Source: Levilinea saccharolytica
Lineage (GTDB): Bacteria; Chloroflexota; Anaerolineae; Anaerolineales; Anaerolineaceae
Direction of reading: 5' to 3'
DNA length: 64,000 nucleotides
Assembly: GCF_001306035.1 (NCBI RefSeq)
Contig: NZ_LGCM01000042.1
Span: forward strand, 57,773-121,772
This document shows positions 15,601 to 25,121 of the stretch, one piece after another (position 1 is the stretch's first letter; each line of letters begins with the position of its first letter). A program made the position numbers and the translations under genes. The notes under the pieces are model-generated. The model was not told the origin of the DNA. It made no database searches and worked only from the letters and a program-made list of their open reading frames with translations.

Positions 15601-18600
15601 ACCAGGGCCAGCCGCTGGGCTTGATCAGCCTGGATTCTCCGCGCGACGGTTTGCAGCCCGACCAGCCCACTTTGCAGGCTCTGGAGCTTTTCGCTTTGCA
15701 GGTGGCGCTGACCCTGGAGTCATATTACGGCGTGGAGAAGCTGCAAAGCGAAGCCAGCGCCCTGGAGATCGCCCGCAGCCGCGCGGCGCAGGCCGCCCAG
15801 GCCGCGCGCGCCAATTTGCCCATGCTGCTGCGCCGCCAGCTTTCGCAAACCCTGTCCATTCAGAACCTGGAGCGTCAGATCCATCAGACGCGCACGGGTA
15901 TGGAATTGGCGGTGATGTCCAGCCGCCAGCCCAACGCTCAGGCCGTGCTCAAGACCATGGCCCGCGAGATTTTGGCGCGCTTCAACCTGCAAACCGTCTT
16001 GATCGCCGAGGCGGCTGCTGGCGGCCCGCGCCTGGCCGAGGTGATCGGCACGGTTCCGGCAGGGGTCAACCCCGACGCGCTTTTTGGGCAGCGCAACCCG
16101 CTGCGCCAGATTTTGGAAGACGGCAGCATTTTGCTGGTGTCCGACCGCAGCACCCACAACACCTGGAAAAACGCCCCGCTGCTGAACGCGTTGGAAGCTC
16201 GCAGCCTGATTGGCCTGCCCATTCGCGTGGGCGAAGGCCGCCAGGCGGCGCTGCTGGCGGTGGGAACCCAGCCGCTGCCGCCTTTTGGGCCGGAAGATCA
16301 CCAGCTGTTCTCGCAGCTCACCAGTCAGGTCGAAATCGCTTTACAGAATTTGCAGTATCTGGCCGACACACGGCGGCGTGTGGATGAGCTGGACCGTCTG
16401 CTCGATTTCAGCCGCCGCCTGGGCAGTTTGGACCCCAATTCCATTTTGGACGTGCTGGCCGAGACGATTTTGCGCGTGCTGCCCAGCGCCAACGCCGCCT
16501 GGGTGGGGCTGTGGGACGCGAAGGATCAAACGTTGAATGTGCGTGCGGCTCAGGGCTATGCGGACTCTGGCCGCTTGAAGACGCTGCGCTTTACGGTGGA
16601 TGCGGAGCAGCGCGAAAACGCCCCGTTGCCGGTGCGCGCCTTCCTCTCGCGCCAAACCCAGCGCGCGGCAGAAATGCGGCTGGCCCAAGATTACAACCTG
16701 GGGCCGGAAGATCTGCTGACCTACCGCAAGGCCATTGGCGAACGGCTGCCGCTTTCCAGCCTGGTGGTGCCGCTGCTGCGGGGTGATCAGGCCCTGGGGG
16801 TGCTGGTGATTGACAATTTCACCCGCTCTGAGGCCTTCAGCGCGGACGATCAGGTCTTTACCGAGTCATTGGGCCAACAGGCTGCCCTGGCGTTAGAAAA
16901 CGCACGCCTGTTCGTTTCGGCAGAAGAACGCGCGGCGCAACTGATGGCCTTGAATCAGGTTTCGGGCGCGCTGGCTTCCAACCTGCAAAGCGAAGACCTC
17001 ATCACCACCCTGCTAGGGCATCTGCGCAAGGTGCTGCCCTTTGACACGGCCACCCTATGGCTGCGCAATGGGGAGCAGCTTTCGGTGGCGGCGGCGCAGG
17101 GTTTTGCAGATGACGCCCGTCAGGTGGGCCTTTCGGTGGATATTCAGGACAGCCGCCTCTTCCAGGAGATGATCGCCACCGGGCAGGCTTTGTGCGTGCC
17201 GGATGTGCGCCTGGATGAGCGTTTCCCCAGCTTGATTGAGCCGGATTACCTTTCGTGGGTGGGCATCCCCCTGGTGGCCAAAGGCCAACTGGTGGGGGCG
17301 ATTGCCCTGGAAAAAGCCGAAGCGGATTATTACAGCGCCGATCAGGTGCGAGCGGCCACCACCTTCGCCAGCCAGGCGGCCATTTCGCTGGAAAATGCGC
17401 GCCTGTTTGAGGAAAGCGAACGGCGCGCGGGCGAGCTGGATCAGCGCTCGCGGCGCCTGGCCATGCTGAACCGCTTCTCCTTTGACCTGGGAGGCGCTCT
17501 GGATTTGGATACGGTGCTGGAGGTGACGGCCCGCCAACTGCAGGACGCTTTGGGCGCCGAGTGGGTTTCGGCGGTTCTGCTGGGGGCCAAGGGCGAATTG
17601 AGCCTGAGCATGGAGCTGCCCGGCGGGGTGGGCGCGCTGCCGCTGGCTCTGCCGCGCCTGCCCTTGTTTGAACGTCTGGCGGATTCGCGCGGGATTTTCA
17701 CCTGCGCAGATGTGCACACGGAGCGCGATTTGCAGCCGCTGACCGCCAGACACTTTGAGCCGCGCGGCCTGAAGGCCCTCATGGCCCTGCCGCTGCTGGC
17801 GGGCAGTAATCTGTACGGGTGGATGTGGGTGCAAAAGCAGGAAGTGTACCGCTTCAGCCTGCCAGAAATTGACCTGGGACGCACCGTCACCAACCAGGCG
17901 GCCCTGGCCATGCAAAACGCGCGCCTGTTCGCTGAAACCCGGCGGTTGACCGAAGATTTGGAACGGCGTGTGGAAGAGCGCACCGCCGAGATGATGCGCG
18001 AGCACCAGAACACGCAAACCCTGTTGAGCATTATCACCGAGCTTTCCGCCAGCCTGGACCTGCGCCATGTGCTCACGCGCACCCTGGGCGTTCTAAACGA
18101 CTCGCTGGGCGCCGAACAAAGCCTGATTCTGCTGACCACCAGCCCCACCATTTACCGCGCCGGGGCGGACGGGATCAGCTCCGCTGACGGTTTGCTGGAG
18201 AAAGAATTGTCCCGCTGGGTGATGCGCCACCGTGCGCCTGCCCTGGTGGACGATTTGCCCAACGACGCCCGCTGGAGCAGCACAGGCGGCCCGCAGGCCC
18301 CTTACCGCAGCGTGGTGGCCGTTCCGCTGATTTTAGGTGAAGAAATTTCCGGCACACTGCTCATGCTGCACCGCCAGGAAGCCTTCTTTATGGTGGAGCA
18401 GGTATCGCTGGTAGAAGCGGTGGCCCGCCAGGTGGGCGTGACCCTGGGCAACGCCGAGCTGTTTAACCTCATTCGCGATCAGGCCGAAAACATGGGCTCC
18501 ATGCTGCGCGACCAGCAAATCGCCGCCACGCGTTCCCGCGCCATTTTGGAAGCGGTGGCCGACGGTGTGCTGGTGACGGACGAAAGCGGCAAGATATCGC

Positions 18601-19592
18601 TCTTCAACCTTTCGGCTCAGCGCATTTTGGGCATGGACAGCGCGCAGGTGGTGGGAAAGAGCCTGGATCAGTTTACCGGCCTGTTTGGCAAGGCAGCCCA
18701 GAGCTGGATGCAAACCATCCGCGCCTGGTCGGATCACCCCTATCAATACCAGAACGAAATGTTCGCCGAGCAGATCGAGCTGGACGATGGGCGCGTGGTG
18801 GCGGTGCACTTGGCGGCGGTCATTTACCGCGAAGAATTCCTGGGTACGGTGTCCATTTTCCGCGACATCACCCACGAAGTGCAGGTAGACCGCCTGAAAT
18901 CGGAATTTGTGGCCAATGTCAGCCATGAACTGCGCACGCCCATGACCTCGATCAAGGGCTATGTGGACATCATGCTGATGGGCGCGGCGGGCGCGGTGAA
19001 CGATAAGCAGCGCCATTTCCTGGAAATTGTGCGCAGCAACACCGAGCGGCTGAGCGTGCTGGTCAACGATTTATTGGATATCTCGCGCATTGAATCGGGC
19101 CGGGTGACGCTGAATTTCCGGGCGGTGAACTTGCGCGAGGTGGCAGAGGACGTGGACGCGGATATTCGCCGCCGGTCGCGCGAAGAAAATAAGGCGATGG
19201 AATTTGTGTACGAGATCCCAGACGATCTGCCGCTGGTGCGGGGCGATTTGGAACGCGTGCGCCAGGTGTTGGGCAACCTGGTGACCAACGGCTATAACTA
19301 CACCCCCGCGGGCGGTTTGGTGACGGTGCAGATGCGCCCAGTGGATCAAGGGGTGCAGGTGGATGTGACCGACAACGGCATTGGGATTGCCCCCAAAGAT
19401 CAGGGGCGGATTTTTGAACGGTTCTACCGCGGCGAAGACCCGCTGGTTTTGGCCACAGCCGGAACGGGGCTGGGGCTGTCGCTTTCCAAGACGATCATCG
19501 AGATGCATCATGGACGCATTTGGTTTTCCAGCCAGCCTGGAAATGGCAGCACCTTCAGCTTTCTGCTGCCGGTGTTTACGCAAGAGGAATAA
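12660..19592 (+). CDS. Giant multi-GAF sensor histidine kinase
   Basis: A 2310-residue protein. One N-terminal membrane segment (8-27) is followed by a PAS-like region (45-150). About ten GAF domains then run in tandem, with starts near 155, 325, 505, 680, 845, 1080, 1240, 1425, 1600 and 1780, each opened by a helix of the pattern L--I-RELS-SLDLE-IL-. A PAS domain (1958-2075) precedes HisKA with phospho-acceptor His2089 in SHELRTP. The HATPase domain has an N-box (NLVTNGYNYTP), G1 (DNGIGIAP) and G2 (GTGLGLSLSK). It lies between two receivers, 11748 and 19596, which are its likely targets. No frame break is seen over 6.9 kb. The GAF ligands are unknown. Confidence 0.9.
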   Translation: MPGFDPFSLGIVVGLLGLAFWVLTRLTARSIPRLRPMPPSDAAPTVDETLSSHTDLVFVVLPGGRLASFNSAAREALQLSEGETPSLERVARAIRPQDAFLSLCGAEGQSPLVVNGRPMVGTSYRLPLAPEAAVVVTLRAPESGAALADASPNLTSETLQTYIDLTRAMASSLDLQETLRAVLVEIRRVLPADFSEVAVWEAEMEALRPYRLTGIVPQEFQLERMDDCIAVGEGLAGQVARTMQAVVGPEMDAAEGRPSMMEVGGLLARAWMSVPLIVGQEFLGTLTLASLNEGEYQKDDLDLLRLLGDQAAVAVHNALLYRMEQHRANELNGLAQLAQAFSSARDSQTLFTNLVQSIAPLVAVDILGFLLYNESQRSLEGQVPFYGLPPQFLELYKVRVNPGSPLEAALLAQDIILSENAAEDPNWARLELERLSQGASLRETALVPLVTGGRMLGYLQASNHSGGQAVFSQDEMHLLTIIANQVAPILENAGLMHLSRQRAQRAEGLRRIASLTSSAATLDEILKFSLQELAHLLHAQVGAVFLLNADRTSLLLHKDSAYGTQKRLQERSISLTADDPQFPFTVSASLHPTLLELLEIGQKPIIPFYRQFFQTLDIVSAVVVPLVVRDEGIGELWLGSTAANFFDRGDMQVVSTAAGQLAGVVEQSYLVTQTDESLRHRVEQLTALMRISRELSTSLDLESILRLVLEEALRTAHANAGGVLLFDLERGPETDTVLYAVGEPPRADDPLVRRALASEQPVVVADWDAAELPPAREGSASALAVPLRVNQQQSGVIALFAERVGFFDPSAVEIVQSLAAQASIALSNAFQFESQLRRGELLKREVDTLNKLFQVFQALRTNGSLEENLRVIAAAITETTPFEVVLISVYDAAAHALRRVSGVGFTDAAWQDLTAQQQPWEGLSVLLDPSYKIGNAYYIPSDQRPVIPEDVHVLRVTPAVGQRQKGLWNPEDFLLLPMYDNQGQPLGLISLDSPRDGLQPDQPTLQALELFALQVALTLESYYGVEKLQSEASALEIARSRAAQAAQAARANLPMLLRRQLSQTLSIQNLERQIHQTRTGMELAVMSSRQPNAQAVLKTMAREILARFNLQTVLIAEAAAGGPRLAEVIGTVPAGVNPDALFGQRNPLRQILEDGSILLVSDRSTHNTWKNAPLLNALEARSLIGLPIRVGEGRQAALLAVGTQPLPPFGPEDHQLFSQLTSQVEIALQNLQYLADTRRRVDELDRLLDFSRRLGSLDPNSILDVLAETILRVLPSANAAWVGLWDAKDQTLNVRAAQGYADSGRLKTLRFTVDAEQRENAPLPVRAFLSRQTQRAAEMRLAQDYNLGPEDLLTYRKAIGERLPLSSLVVPLLRGDQALGVLVIDNFTRSEAFSADDQVFTESLGQQAALALENARLFVSAEERAAQLMALNQVSGALASNLQSEDLITTLLGHLRKVLPFDTATLWLRNGEQLSVAAAQGFADDARQVGLSVDIQDSRLFQEMIATGQALCVPDVRLDERFPSLIEPDYLSWVGIPLVAKGQLVGAIALEKAEADYYSADQVRAATTFASQAAISLENARLFEESERRAGELDQRSRRLAMLNRFSFDLGGALDLDTVLEVTARQLQDALGAEWVSAVLLGAKGELSLSMELPGGVGALPLALPRLPLFERLADSRGIFTCADVHTERDLQPLTARHFEPRGLKALMALPLLAGSNLYGWMWVQKQEVYRFSLPEIDLGRTVTNQAALAMQNARLFAETRRLTEDLERRVEERTAEMMREHQNTQTLLSIITELSASLDLRHVLTRTLGVLNDSLGAEQSLILLTTSPTIYRAGADGISSADGLLEKELSRWVMRHRAPALVDDLPNDARWSSTGGPQAPYRSVVAVPLILGEEISGTLLMLHRQEAFFMVEQVSLVEAVARQVGVTLGNAELFNLIRDQAENMGSMLRDQQIAATRSRAILEAVADGVLVTDESGKISLFNLSAQRILGMDSAQVVGKSLDQFTGLFGKAAQSWMQTIRAWSDHPYQYQNEMFAEQIELDDGRVVAVHLAAVIYREEFLGTVSIFRDITHEVQVDRLKSEFVANVSHELRTPMTSIKGYVDIMLMGAAGAVNDKQRHFLEIVRSNTERLSVLVNDLLDISRIESGRVTLNFRAVNLREVAEDVDADIRRRSREENKAMEFVYEIPDDLPLVRGDLERVRQVLGNLVTNGYNYTPAGGLVTVQMRPVDQGVQVDVTDNGIGIAPKDQGRIFERFYRGEDPLVLATAGTGLGLSLSKTIIEMHHGRIWFSSQPGNGSTFSFLLPVFTQEE

Positions 19593-19595
19593 CGA

Positions 19596-19970
19596 ATGGC
19601 AAAAATATTAATTGCAGAAGATGAACCCGATATTCGCGATTTGATCTCTTTTACCTTGCAGTTTGCCGGGCATGACGTGGTGGCGGTGGGTAACGGGGCC
19701 GAGGCCCTGGAAGCGGCCCCCGGCGTGATGCCGGATTTGATTTTGATGGATGTGCGCATGCCGCGCATGACCGGTTACGAAGCCTGCGCGGCCATGAAAC
19801 TGGACGAGCGCATCAAGCACATTCCGGTGGTGTTTTTATCGGCCAAGGGGCAGGATGCGGAAATTCAAAACGGCCTGGAAGCGGGCGCTTCGGAATATTT
19901 GCTTAAGCCCTTTGCGCCGGATGAATTGACCCAGCGCGTGAGCGAACTGTTATCCATGTACGGCAAGTAA
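19596..19970 (+). CDS. CheY-like single-domain response regulator
   Basis: A 124-residue receiver without an output domain. Acid pocket E8-D9-E10, phospho-acceptor Asp52 in LMDVRMP, Thr/Ser switch in FLSAKG (Ser82) and Lys104 in LLKPF. It starts 3 bases after the kinase stop codon, so the two are translated together and probably paired. With no output domain it would act by binding a partner, possibly the downstream hydrolase-like protein. Confidence 0.88.
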   Translation: MAKILIAEDEPDIRDLISFTLQFAGHDVVAVGNGAEALEAAPGVMPDLILMDVRMPRMTGYEACAAMKLDERIKHIPVVFLSAKGQDAEIQNGLEAGASEYLLKPFAPDELTQRVSELLSMYGK

Positions 19971-19981
19971 ACGGGAGCGGC

Positions 19982-20770
19982 ATGAGCGTTATTGTGGTGG
20001 ACCGCGAGATCGTGCATTACGAGGTGCTGGGCAGGGGCCGGCCTCTGATCTTTTTGCACGGTTGGGTCGGCTCCTGGCGCTATTGGATCCCGGTGATGCA
20101 GGCGGCGGCCATTCAATACCGCGCCTATGCTTTGGATCTATGGGGTTTTGGGGATTCGGCCAAATCCGCCAGCCGCTACACGCTGGAAGGTCAGGTTTCG
20201 CTGCTGGACAATTTCTTATTGGAGCTGGGCATTGGCCGCGTGGCCTTGGTGGGGCACGGGTTGGGGGCTTTTGTGGCCCTTTTATACGCAGCGCGTTTCC
20301 CAGAGGTGGTGGATCGGGTCATGGCGGTGAGCTACCCGATGGATGAGGCCAGCATCAACCCGCGCCTGCGCACCAGTCCCCCGCCAGTGTTGGCTGAGTG
20401 GCTTTTGGGACGCACTCCCGAAACGGAACCCGCCCGCGCGGATGCCCCCAAAACCGACCCTCAGGCGCTGACCGCCTCGTTCAATGCGCTGGCTTCTGTC
20501 AATTTCAAAGCGCTGTGGGGGCAATCTACCACGGCCTGTTTGCTGGTGCACGGCAATAACGACGCGGCGGTGACAGCCCCATCCCTGGAGCAGCTGGCAG
20601 CCTTGCCAGAGAAAACCCACACGGTGTTGTTTGATGAATCGGGCCATTTCCCCATGTTGGATGAGAGCAACAAATTTAACCGCCTGATGGTGGACTTTTT
20701 GACCTTGAATTCGGGGGAAAGCCCGCGGCAGCTGCAATTGAAAGAAGAGTGGAAGCGGCGCGTGCGCTGA
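19982..20770 (+). CDS. Alpha/beta-hydrolase-like protein lacking the nucleophile serine
   Basis: A 262-residue paralogue of the hydrolase at 8879. It aligns without gaps at the start: HGWVGSW at 26-32, LDLWGFGDS at 51-59, elbow at 91-96. Where the paralogue has GHSMGG with Ser93, this protein has GHGLGA with Gly93 (codon GGG). The acid Asp (HGNNDAAV) and the His (SGHF) are kept. It is therefore predicted to be inactive as an esterase and may be a binding protein, as in some alpha/beta-fold receptors. It is transcribed with the CheY-like gene 11 bases upstream. Confidence 0.8.
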   Translation: MSVIVVDREIVHYEVLGRGRPLIFLHGWVGSWRYWIPVMQAAAIQYRAYALDLWGFGDSAKSASRYTLEGQVSLLDNFLLELGIGRVALVGHGLGAFVALLYAARFPEVVDRVMAVSYPMDEASINPRLRTSPPPVLAEWLLGRTPETEPARADAPKTDPQALTASFNALASVNFKALWGQSTTACLLVHGNNDAAVTAPSLEQLAALPEKTHTVLFDESGHFPMLDESNKFNRLMVDFLTLNSGESPRQLQLKEEWKRRVR

Positions 20771-20816
20771 GCGGGCCAGGTTCAGGGGCGAGACGGCTGG
20801 CGGGGGATGCGGCGGG

Positions 20817-20838
20817 GGAGGATGCCTCCGCTTTTTTT
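20817..20838 (+). terminator. Terminator after the signalling block
   Basis: GGAGG / CCTCC stem with ATG loop (20817-20829) followed by seven T residues (20832-20838). It ends the long + strand signalling transcript before lspA. Confidence 0.65.
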
Positions 20839-20881
20839 GACGCTGTGAGCCGGGCAGATTCCCGCGCCTTTAAAAATCGAG

Positions 20882-20887
20882 TACAAT
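20882..20887 (+). promoter_or_regulatory. -10 element of lspA
   Basis: TACAAT, 32 bases before the TTG start of lspA and after the terminator at 20817-20838. No good -35 is visible. Confidence 0.45.
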
Positions 20888-20918
20888 CAGGGGCACATGC
20901 TGACCGCGGAGGCTGGGT

Positions 20919-21494
20919 TTGAAACGATATTTACGGGATTATGGTTTTTTGTTTGGGCTGGCAGGGGTGGTGATCGCTCTGGATCAGTGGACCAAATGGT
21001 TGGTGCGCAGCAACCTGGAGATGGGTGAAATTTGGATGCCGTGGAGCGCGCTTTCACCGTATGCGCGCATTGTGCATTGGTATAACACCGGTGTGGCCCT
21101 GGGCATGTTCCAGGATCAGAACCCGCTGTTTGCCGCTTTAGCGGCGCTGGTGATCATCGGCATCATTTATTACTTTCCGCAAATTCCGGCCAAAGATTGG
21201 CCTTTGCGCCTGGCGCTGGGGCTGATGGCGGGCGGGGCGGCTGGGAACATGATTGACCGCCTGACGGTGGGGCATGTGACCGATTTTCTCTCGGTGGGCA
21301 ACTTCCCGGTGTTCAACGTGGCTGATTCCAGCATCACCGTGGGGGTGGTGGTGCTGATCCTTGGGGTGTGGGCGGATGACCGCCGGGCGCGCCGGCTGGA
21401 AAAGCAGCGGCTGGCCGCGGAACAAAGCGCCGCGGAAGCGGCTTTGGCTGAGCAAAATTCGCAAAATTCGATTGAGCAAGGCCCGGTGGTGTAA
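20919..21494 (+). CDS. lspA: Lipoprotein signal peptidase (signal peptidase II)
   Basis: A 191-residue integral membrane aspartic peptidase that removes lipoprotein signal peptides after Lgt has modified the lipobox Cys. Four membrane segments (about 10-27, 68-86, 96-112, 136-154). The catalytic dyad is Asp113 in NMIDRL and Asp136 in FNVADSS. The start is TTG 20919, 8 bases after a GGAGG site; no ATG fits better. The C-terminal tail after 160 is charged, Ala/Glu-rich and longer than usual. rluD-type synthase follows after 2 bases. lgt is at 33509. Confidence 0.93.
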   Translation: MKRYLRDYGFLFGLAGVVIALDQWTKWLVRSNLEMGEIWMPWSALSPYARIVHWYNTGVALGMFQDQNPLFAALAALVIIGIIYYFPQIPAKDWPLRLALGLMAGGAAGNMIDRLTVGHVTDFLSVGNFPVFNVADSSITVGVVVLILGVWADDRRARRLEKQRLAAEQSAAEAALAEQNSQNSIEQGPVV

Positions 21495-21496
21495 AT

Positions 21497-22414
21497 ATGG
21501 GACTGCATACCTTCACCTGCCTTTCAGGCCAGGAAACCCGCCTGGATAAATTTTTGGCCGAACGGATGCCGGAATTGAGCCGCTCGCGCATTCAGGCGTT
21601 GATCCGCGAAGGGCTGGTGAGCGTGGATGAGGCCGCGGTGAGCAAACCCGGCCTGGTGCTGGAAGCGGGGCAAACCGTGGGGATGTACGTGCCTGCGGCG
21701 GAGCCGAGCGGCCTGACCCCCGAAGATATCCCTTTGGATGTGGTGTTTGAAAACGATGATTTGATGGTGATCAACAAGCCCGCGGGCATGGTGGTGCACC
21801 CGGCGGCCGGGCACAGCTCCGGCACGCTGGTGCACGCGGCCCTGGCGCACGCCCCGGGCATGGAAGGCATCGGCGGCGAGGTGCGCCCGGGGGTGGTTCA
21901 CCGCCTGGATAAGGACACCTCCGGTTTGATCTTGATGGCCAAAAATGACCGCACCCATCAATGGCTGCAAAACCAGTTTCGCAGCCGCAAGGTGCACAAG
22001 ACTTATCTGGCGCTGACCGACGGCGCGCCGCCGACCCCCAGCGGGCGGGTAGATGCGCCCATCGGACGCGACCCCAGCCACCGCAAGCGCATGGCGGTGG
22101 TGGCCCCGGGCAAGGGGCGCGAGGCCGTGACGGAATATTTTGTGCGTGAAACCCTGGGGGGGTACTGCCTGGTGGAAGCGCACCCGCTGACCGGCCGCAC
22201 CCATCAGATCCGCCTGCACCTGGCCTTTTTGGGCTGCCCCATTGTGGGCGATACAGTGTACGGCCACCGCCACCCCACCCTGCCCCTGGAACGACATTTT
22301 CTGCATGCCTACCGTTTGTCGGTGGTGCTGCCCGGCGAACGAAGCCCGCGAATTTTTGAGGCCGCGCTGCCGCCCGAATTGGAGACGGTTTTACAATCCC
22401 TGCGGCGCGCCTGA
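21497..22414 (+). CDS. Pseudouridine synthase, RluA/RluD family
   Basis: A 305-residue protein with an N-terminal S4 RNA-binding domain (about 13-75: [29 protein letters not shown]) and a catalytic domain with HRLDKDTSG (135-143), in which Asp138 is the nucleophile. Length and the S4 domain fit RluD (23S rRNA positions 1911/1915/1917), but RluC-type activity cannot be excluded. It sits 2 bases after lspA, the usual lspA-rluD pairing. Confidence 0.9.
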   Translation: MGLHTFTCLSGQETRLDKFLAERMPELSRSRIQALIREGLVSVDEAAVSKPGLVLEAGQTVGMYVPAAEPSGLTPEDIPLDVVFENDDLMVINKPAGMVVHPAAGHSSGTLVHAALAHAPGMEGIGGEVRPGVVHRLDKDTSGLILMAKNDRTHQWLQNQFRSRKVHKTYLALTDGAPPTPSGRVDAPIGRDPSHRKRMAVVAPGKGREAVTEYFVRETLGGYCLVEAHPLTGRTHQIRLHLAFLGCPIVGDTVYGHRHPTLPLERHFLHAYRLSVVLPGERSPRIFEAALPPELETVLQSLRRA

Positions 22415-22446
22415 ACCCCCTACCCCCAACTGCATCAGGAGCTGCT

Positions 22447-23481
22447 ATGGAAATCGTTGACCTGCGTTCGGATACCGTCACCCAACCTACCCCGGCCATG
22501 CGCGAAGCCATGGCCAAAGCTGAAGTGGGCGACGACGTTTTTGGCGAAGACCCCACCCTGAACCGTCTGGAAGCCCTGGCGGCGCAGCGCGTGGGTCACG
22601 AGGCGGGCCTGTTCGTGCCTTCGGGGACGATGGGCAATCTAGCGGCGGTGCTGGCACACTGTCAGCGCGGGGATGAGGCCGTGATGGGCCATTTGGCGCA
22701 CACCTTTTTGTTTGAGGCGGGCGGCATTTCGGCCCTGGGGGGCGTGTTTGCCCATACCCTGCCAAACCAGCCGGACGGCACGCTGCGCCTGGAGGATATT
22801 CAGGCGGCGGTGCGGCCGGATGACCCCCACCACCCGATTTCGCGCCTGGTGATTCTGGAAAACACTCAAAACCGCTGCGGCGGGGCGGTGCTTTCGGCGG
22901 AATATACGCGGCAGGCGGCTGAGCTGGCCCATGCCAACGGCATGAAGCTGCATTTGGACGGGGCGCGCCTGTTCAACGCGGCGGCGGCCCTGGGCGTTCC
23001 CGCTTCGGATCTGGCCGCTCCTGCGGATTCGGTGACCTTTTGCCTGAGCAAGGGCCTGTGCGCGCCGGTGGGTTCGGTGCTGTGCGGCTCGGCGGAGTTC
23101 ATCCGCGCGGCGCGCCGCATTCGCAAGCAGTTGGGCGGCGGCATGCGCCAGGCGGGCGTTTTGGGCGCAGCGGGGCTGGTGGCCCTGGAGCAGATGACGG
23201 AACGCTTGAGCGAAGATCACCGCCGGGCGCAGGCTTTGGCCGCTGGGCTCGGCCGTATCCCCGGCCTGGTGTTGGACACAGAGCACCCCGCCAGCAACAT
23301 GGTGTTTGCCAATCTGGCCGCGGGGGTCACCGACAACGCGGCGCAGGTGGTGGAACGCCTGCGGCAGCAGGGCGTGAAGGTGGGGGCGGTGGGCGCGCGG
23401 CGCTTCCGCATGGTGACGCATTATTGGATTACCGATGAGGGGGTGGAACGGGCGGTGAAGGCCTTCGGCAGCGCGCTTTAG
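22447..23481 (+). CDS. ltaE: Low-specificity L-threonine aldolase
   Basis: A 344-residue fold-type I PLP enzyme that cleaves L-threonine or L-allo-threonine to glycine and acetaldehyde. PLP lysine K202 in [14 protein letters not shown]-ring Asp171 in [11 protein letters not shown], and the N-terminal [11 protein letters not shown] motif (5-15) are all typical. The RBS AGGAG precedes ATG 22447. The stop codon overlaps the convergent diguanylate cyclase by 4 bases. Together with Kbl it links threonine, glycine and C2 units. Confidence 0.92.
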   Translation: MEIVDLRSDTVTQPTPAMREAMAKAEVGDDVFGEDPTLNRLEALAAQRVGHEAGLFVPSGTMGNLAAVLAHCQRGDEAVMGHLAHTFLFEAGGISALGGVFAHTLPNQPDGTLRLEDIQAAVRPDDPHHPISRLVILENTQNRCGGAVLSAEYTRQAAELAHANGMKLHLDGARLFNAAAALGVPASDLAAPADSVTFCLSKGLCAPVGSVLCGSAEFIRAARRIRKQLGGGMRQAGVLGAAGLVALEQMTERLSEDHRRAQALAAGLGRIPGLVLDTEHPASNMVFANLAAGVTDNAAQVVERLRQQGVKVGAVGARRFRMVTHYWITDEGVERAVKAFGSAL

Positions 23482-25121
23482 TGGGACGGGCGCTGTTTGG
23501 GCGCGATTTCAGTCGTATGAATATGAGCATGGGGCGGGGCCGCAACCTGGTCTCGCCCATTTTCTTTGGCATGGTACAGGCGTTTATCCGCCAGATCAAT
23601 CAGCGCGTACATTTCCTGGGTCTCTTCGGGGAAGGTGGAGATGCCCTGGCTGATGGTGGGTGGAGCCACCGGTTGACCGGTGCGGTCCAGCACCTGGACG
23701 GCGCGCAGCGAATTGCGCAGGCGGTGGGCTACCGCATTGGCCTGAGATCCGTGGGCGTTGGGCAGGGCGATGATGAATTCCTCGCCGCCCCAGCGGCCGA
23801 CCAGATCGGTGGACTTGATGTTGGAGAGGATGCATTGGGCCAGCGAGGTAAGCACACGATCGCCGACCAGATGACCGAACTGGTCGTTGTACTGCTTGAA
23901 ATGGTCAATATCCAGCATGATGATGCTCACCGGCTGTCGCAGGCTGCAGGCGGTTTGCAGCAGGCCGCCCAGCTCGGACAGGAAGGTGTAATGGTTTAAG
24001 GTGCCGGTGAGCGAATCAAGGCGGGACTGCTGTTCCACCTGAGAATGGTGGCGGGCGTTATCAATGGCCATGGAGGCCTGTTGGGCGATGTTTTCCAGCA
24101 GCTCCAAATCTCTCTGCGTGAAGGCGCTGTCGGTGTAGGAGGCCACGGCCACCACCCCAAAGGCTTCGCCGTCGTGCTCCATGGGTGCGCCCATCCAGCT
24201 TTGACTGAGGCGCGCCTTCCCCACGGTTTTCAATTCGATCCCAATCTTTTTGGCGTCCGCGGCCCCATGCCGGAGCAGGATGGAGCGGTTATTGCGCACC
24301 ACATAGCCGGACAGGCTGTCGTGGATGGGGACATGCGTGGGCGGGAAGAATTCGCCGCCGTCGTAGAGCAGTTCCAGGCGAATGTCATCGTTTTGCTTCA
24401 CGCCGATGTAGTAGGTATCGGCCTGCAGCGCGCTTTGGATGGCGGTGGACATCATCTCGAACACTTCGGAAATTTCGATGGATGAAGACAAGCTGCTGGC
24501 CACATCGTTGAGGGTACGCATGCGGCGCAGGTGGTGGTTGATGATGTTCACCATGCGCGAGACGGTTTCAATAATGATGATGCCCAGGATGGGCACGGAA
24601 AGGACCCAACCCCACACCGTCAGCCCCCCCAACTGGGTGAGATGGCCAGAAAAGATGGACAGCAGCAGGGTGGAGGTGAGGATAAAGGTGTAGCCAGGCA
24701 GGCGGCCAAACAGGATGGTGGTGCCCAGGGTGAAGGTGATGAGCACCAGCAGGGCGAACTCCTGGATATAGACCGGCCCCAGCAGGACGGTGGTGGAAAC
24801 CGCCACGCCGTTGAAGATGGGCAGCAGCCAGCGCAGACTCTTAAAATAGGGAGTAACGGGGATAATCCAGAAATAAAACACCAGGCTGTAAATGGACCCC
24901 AACACCCCCAAAAGCACATTAAAGATGCGCTGCTGGGCGTTGAGCGACGGATCGAAGCCCGTCATCAGGCATAGGATGAGCAGCCCTTCCGAAATGAGGA
25001 TGACGGGCAAGATCAGCAGCCGCAGTTCATCTGTGCTCAATCGGAAAGGATCACCGCTGTTTTTTAGCCCTGGAAGGGATGATTGCTCAGCCTTTTGGGG
25101 AATATTTCCATTCATAACCAA
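23478..25121 (-). CDS. Membrane-bound diguanylate cyclase (7TM-GAF-GGDEF)
   Basis: A 547-residue protein. About six to seven membrane segments lie in 30-195, a GAF domain at about 215-360 (ISEVFEMMSTAIQSALQADTYYIGV) and a GGDEF domain at 370-535 with an intact GGEEF active site (RWGGEEFIIALP), so it should make cyclic di-GMP from 2 GTP. No RxxD inhibitory site is obvious just before the active site. ATG 25121 and ATG 25115 are both possible starts. It contrasts with the degenerate GGDNF domain at 11748. Confidence 0.88.
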   Translation of the reverse strand: MVMNGNIPQKAEQSSLPGLKNSGDPFRLSTDELRLLILPVILISEGLLILCLMTGFDPSLNAQQRIFNVLLGVLGSIYSLVFYFWIIPVTPYFKSLRWLLPIFNGVAVSTTVLLGPVYIQEFALLVLITFTLGTTILFGRLPGYTFILTSTLLLSIFSGHLTQLGGLTVWGWVLSVPILGIIIIETVSRMVNIINHHLRRMRTLNDVASSLSSSIEISEVFEMMSTAIQSALQADTYYIGVKQNDDIRLELLYDGGEFFPPTHVPIHDSLSGYVVRNNRSILLRHGAADAKKIGIELKTVGKARLSQSWMGAPMEHDGEAFGVVAVASYTDSAFTQRDLELLENIAQQASMAIDNARHHSQVEQQSRLDSLTGTLNHYTFLSELGGLLQTACSLRQPVSIIMLDIDHFKQYNDQFGHLVGDRVLTSLAQCILSNIKSTDLVGRWGGEEFIIALPNAHGSQANAVAHRLRNSLRAVQVLDRTGQPVAPPTISQGISTFPEETQEMYALIDLADKRLYHAKENGRDQVAAPPHAHIHTTEIAPKQRPSH

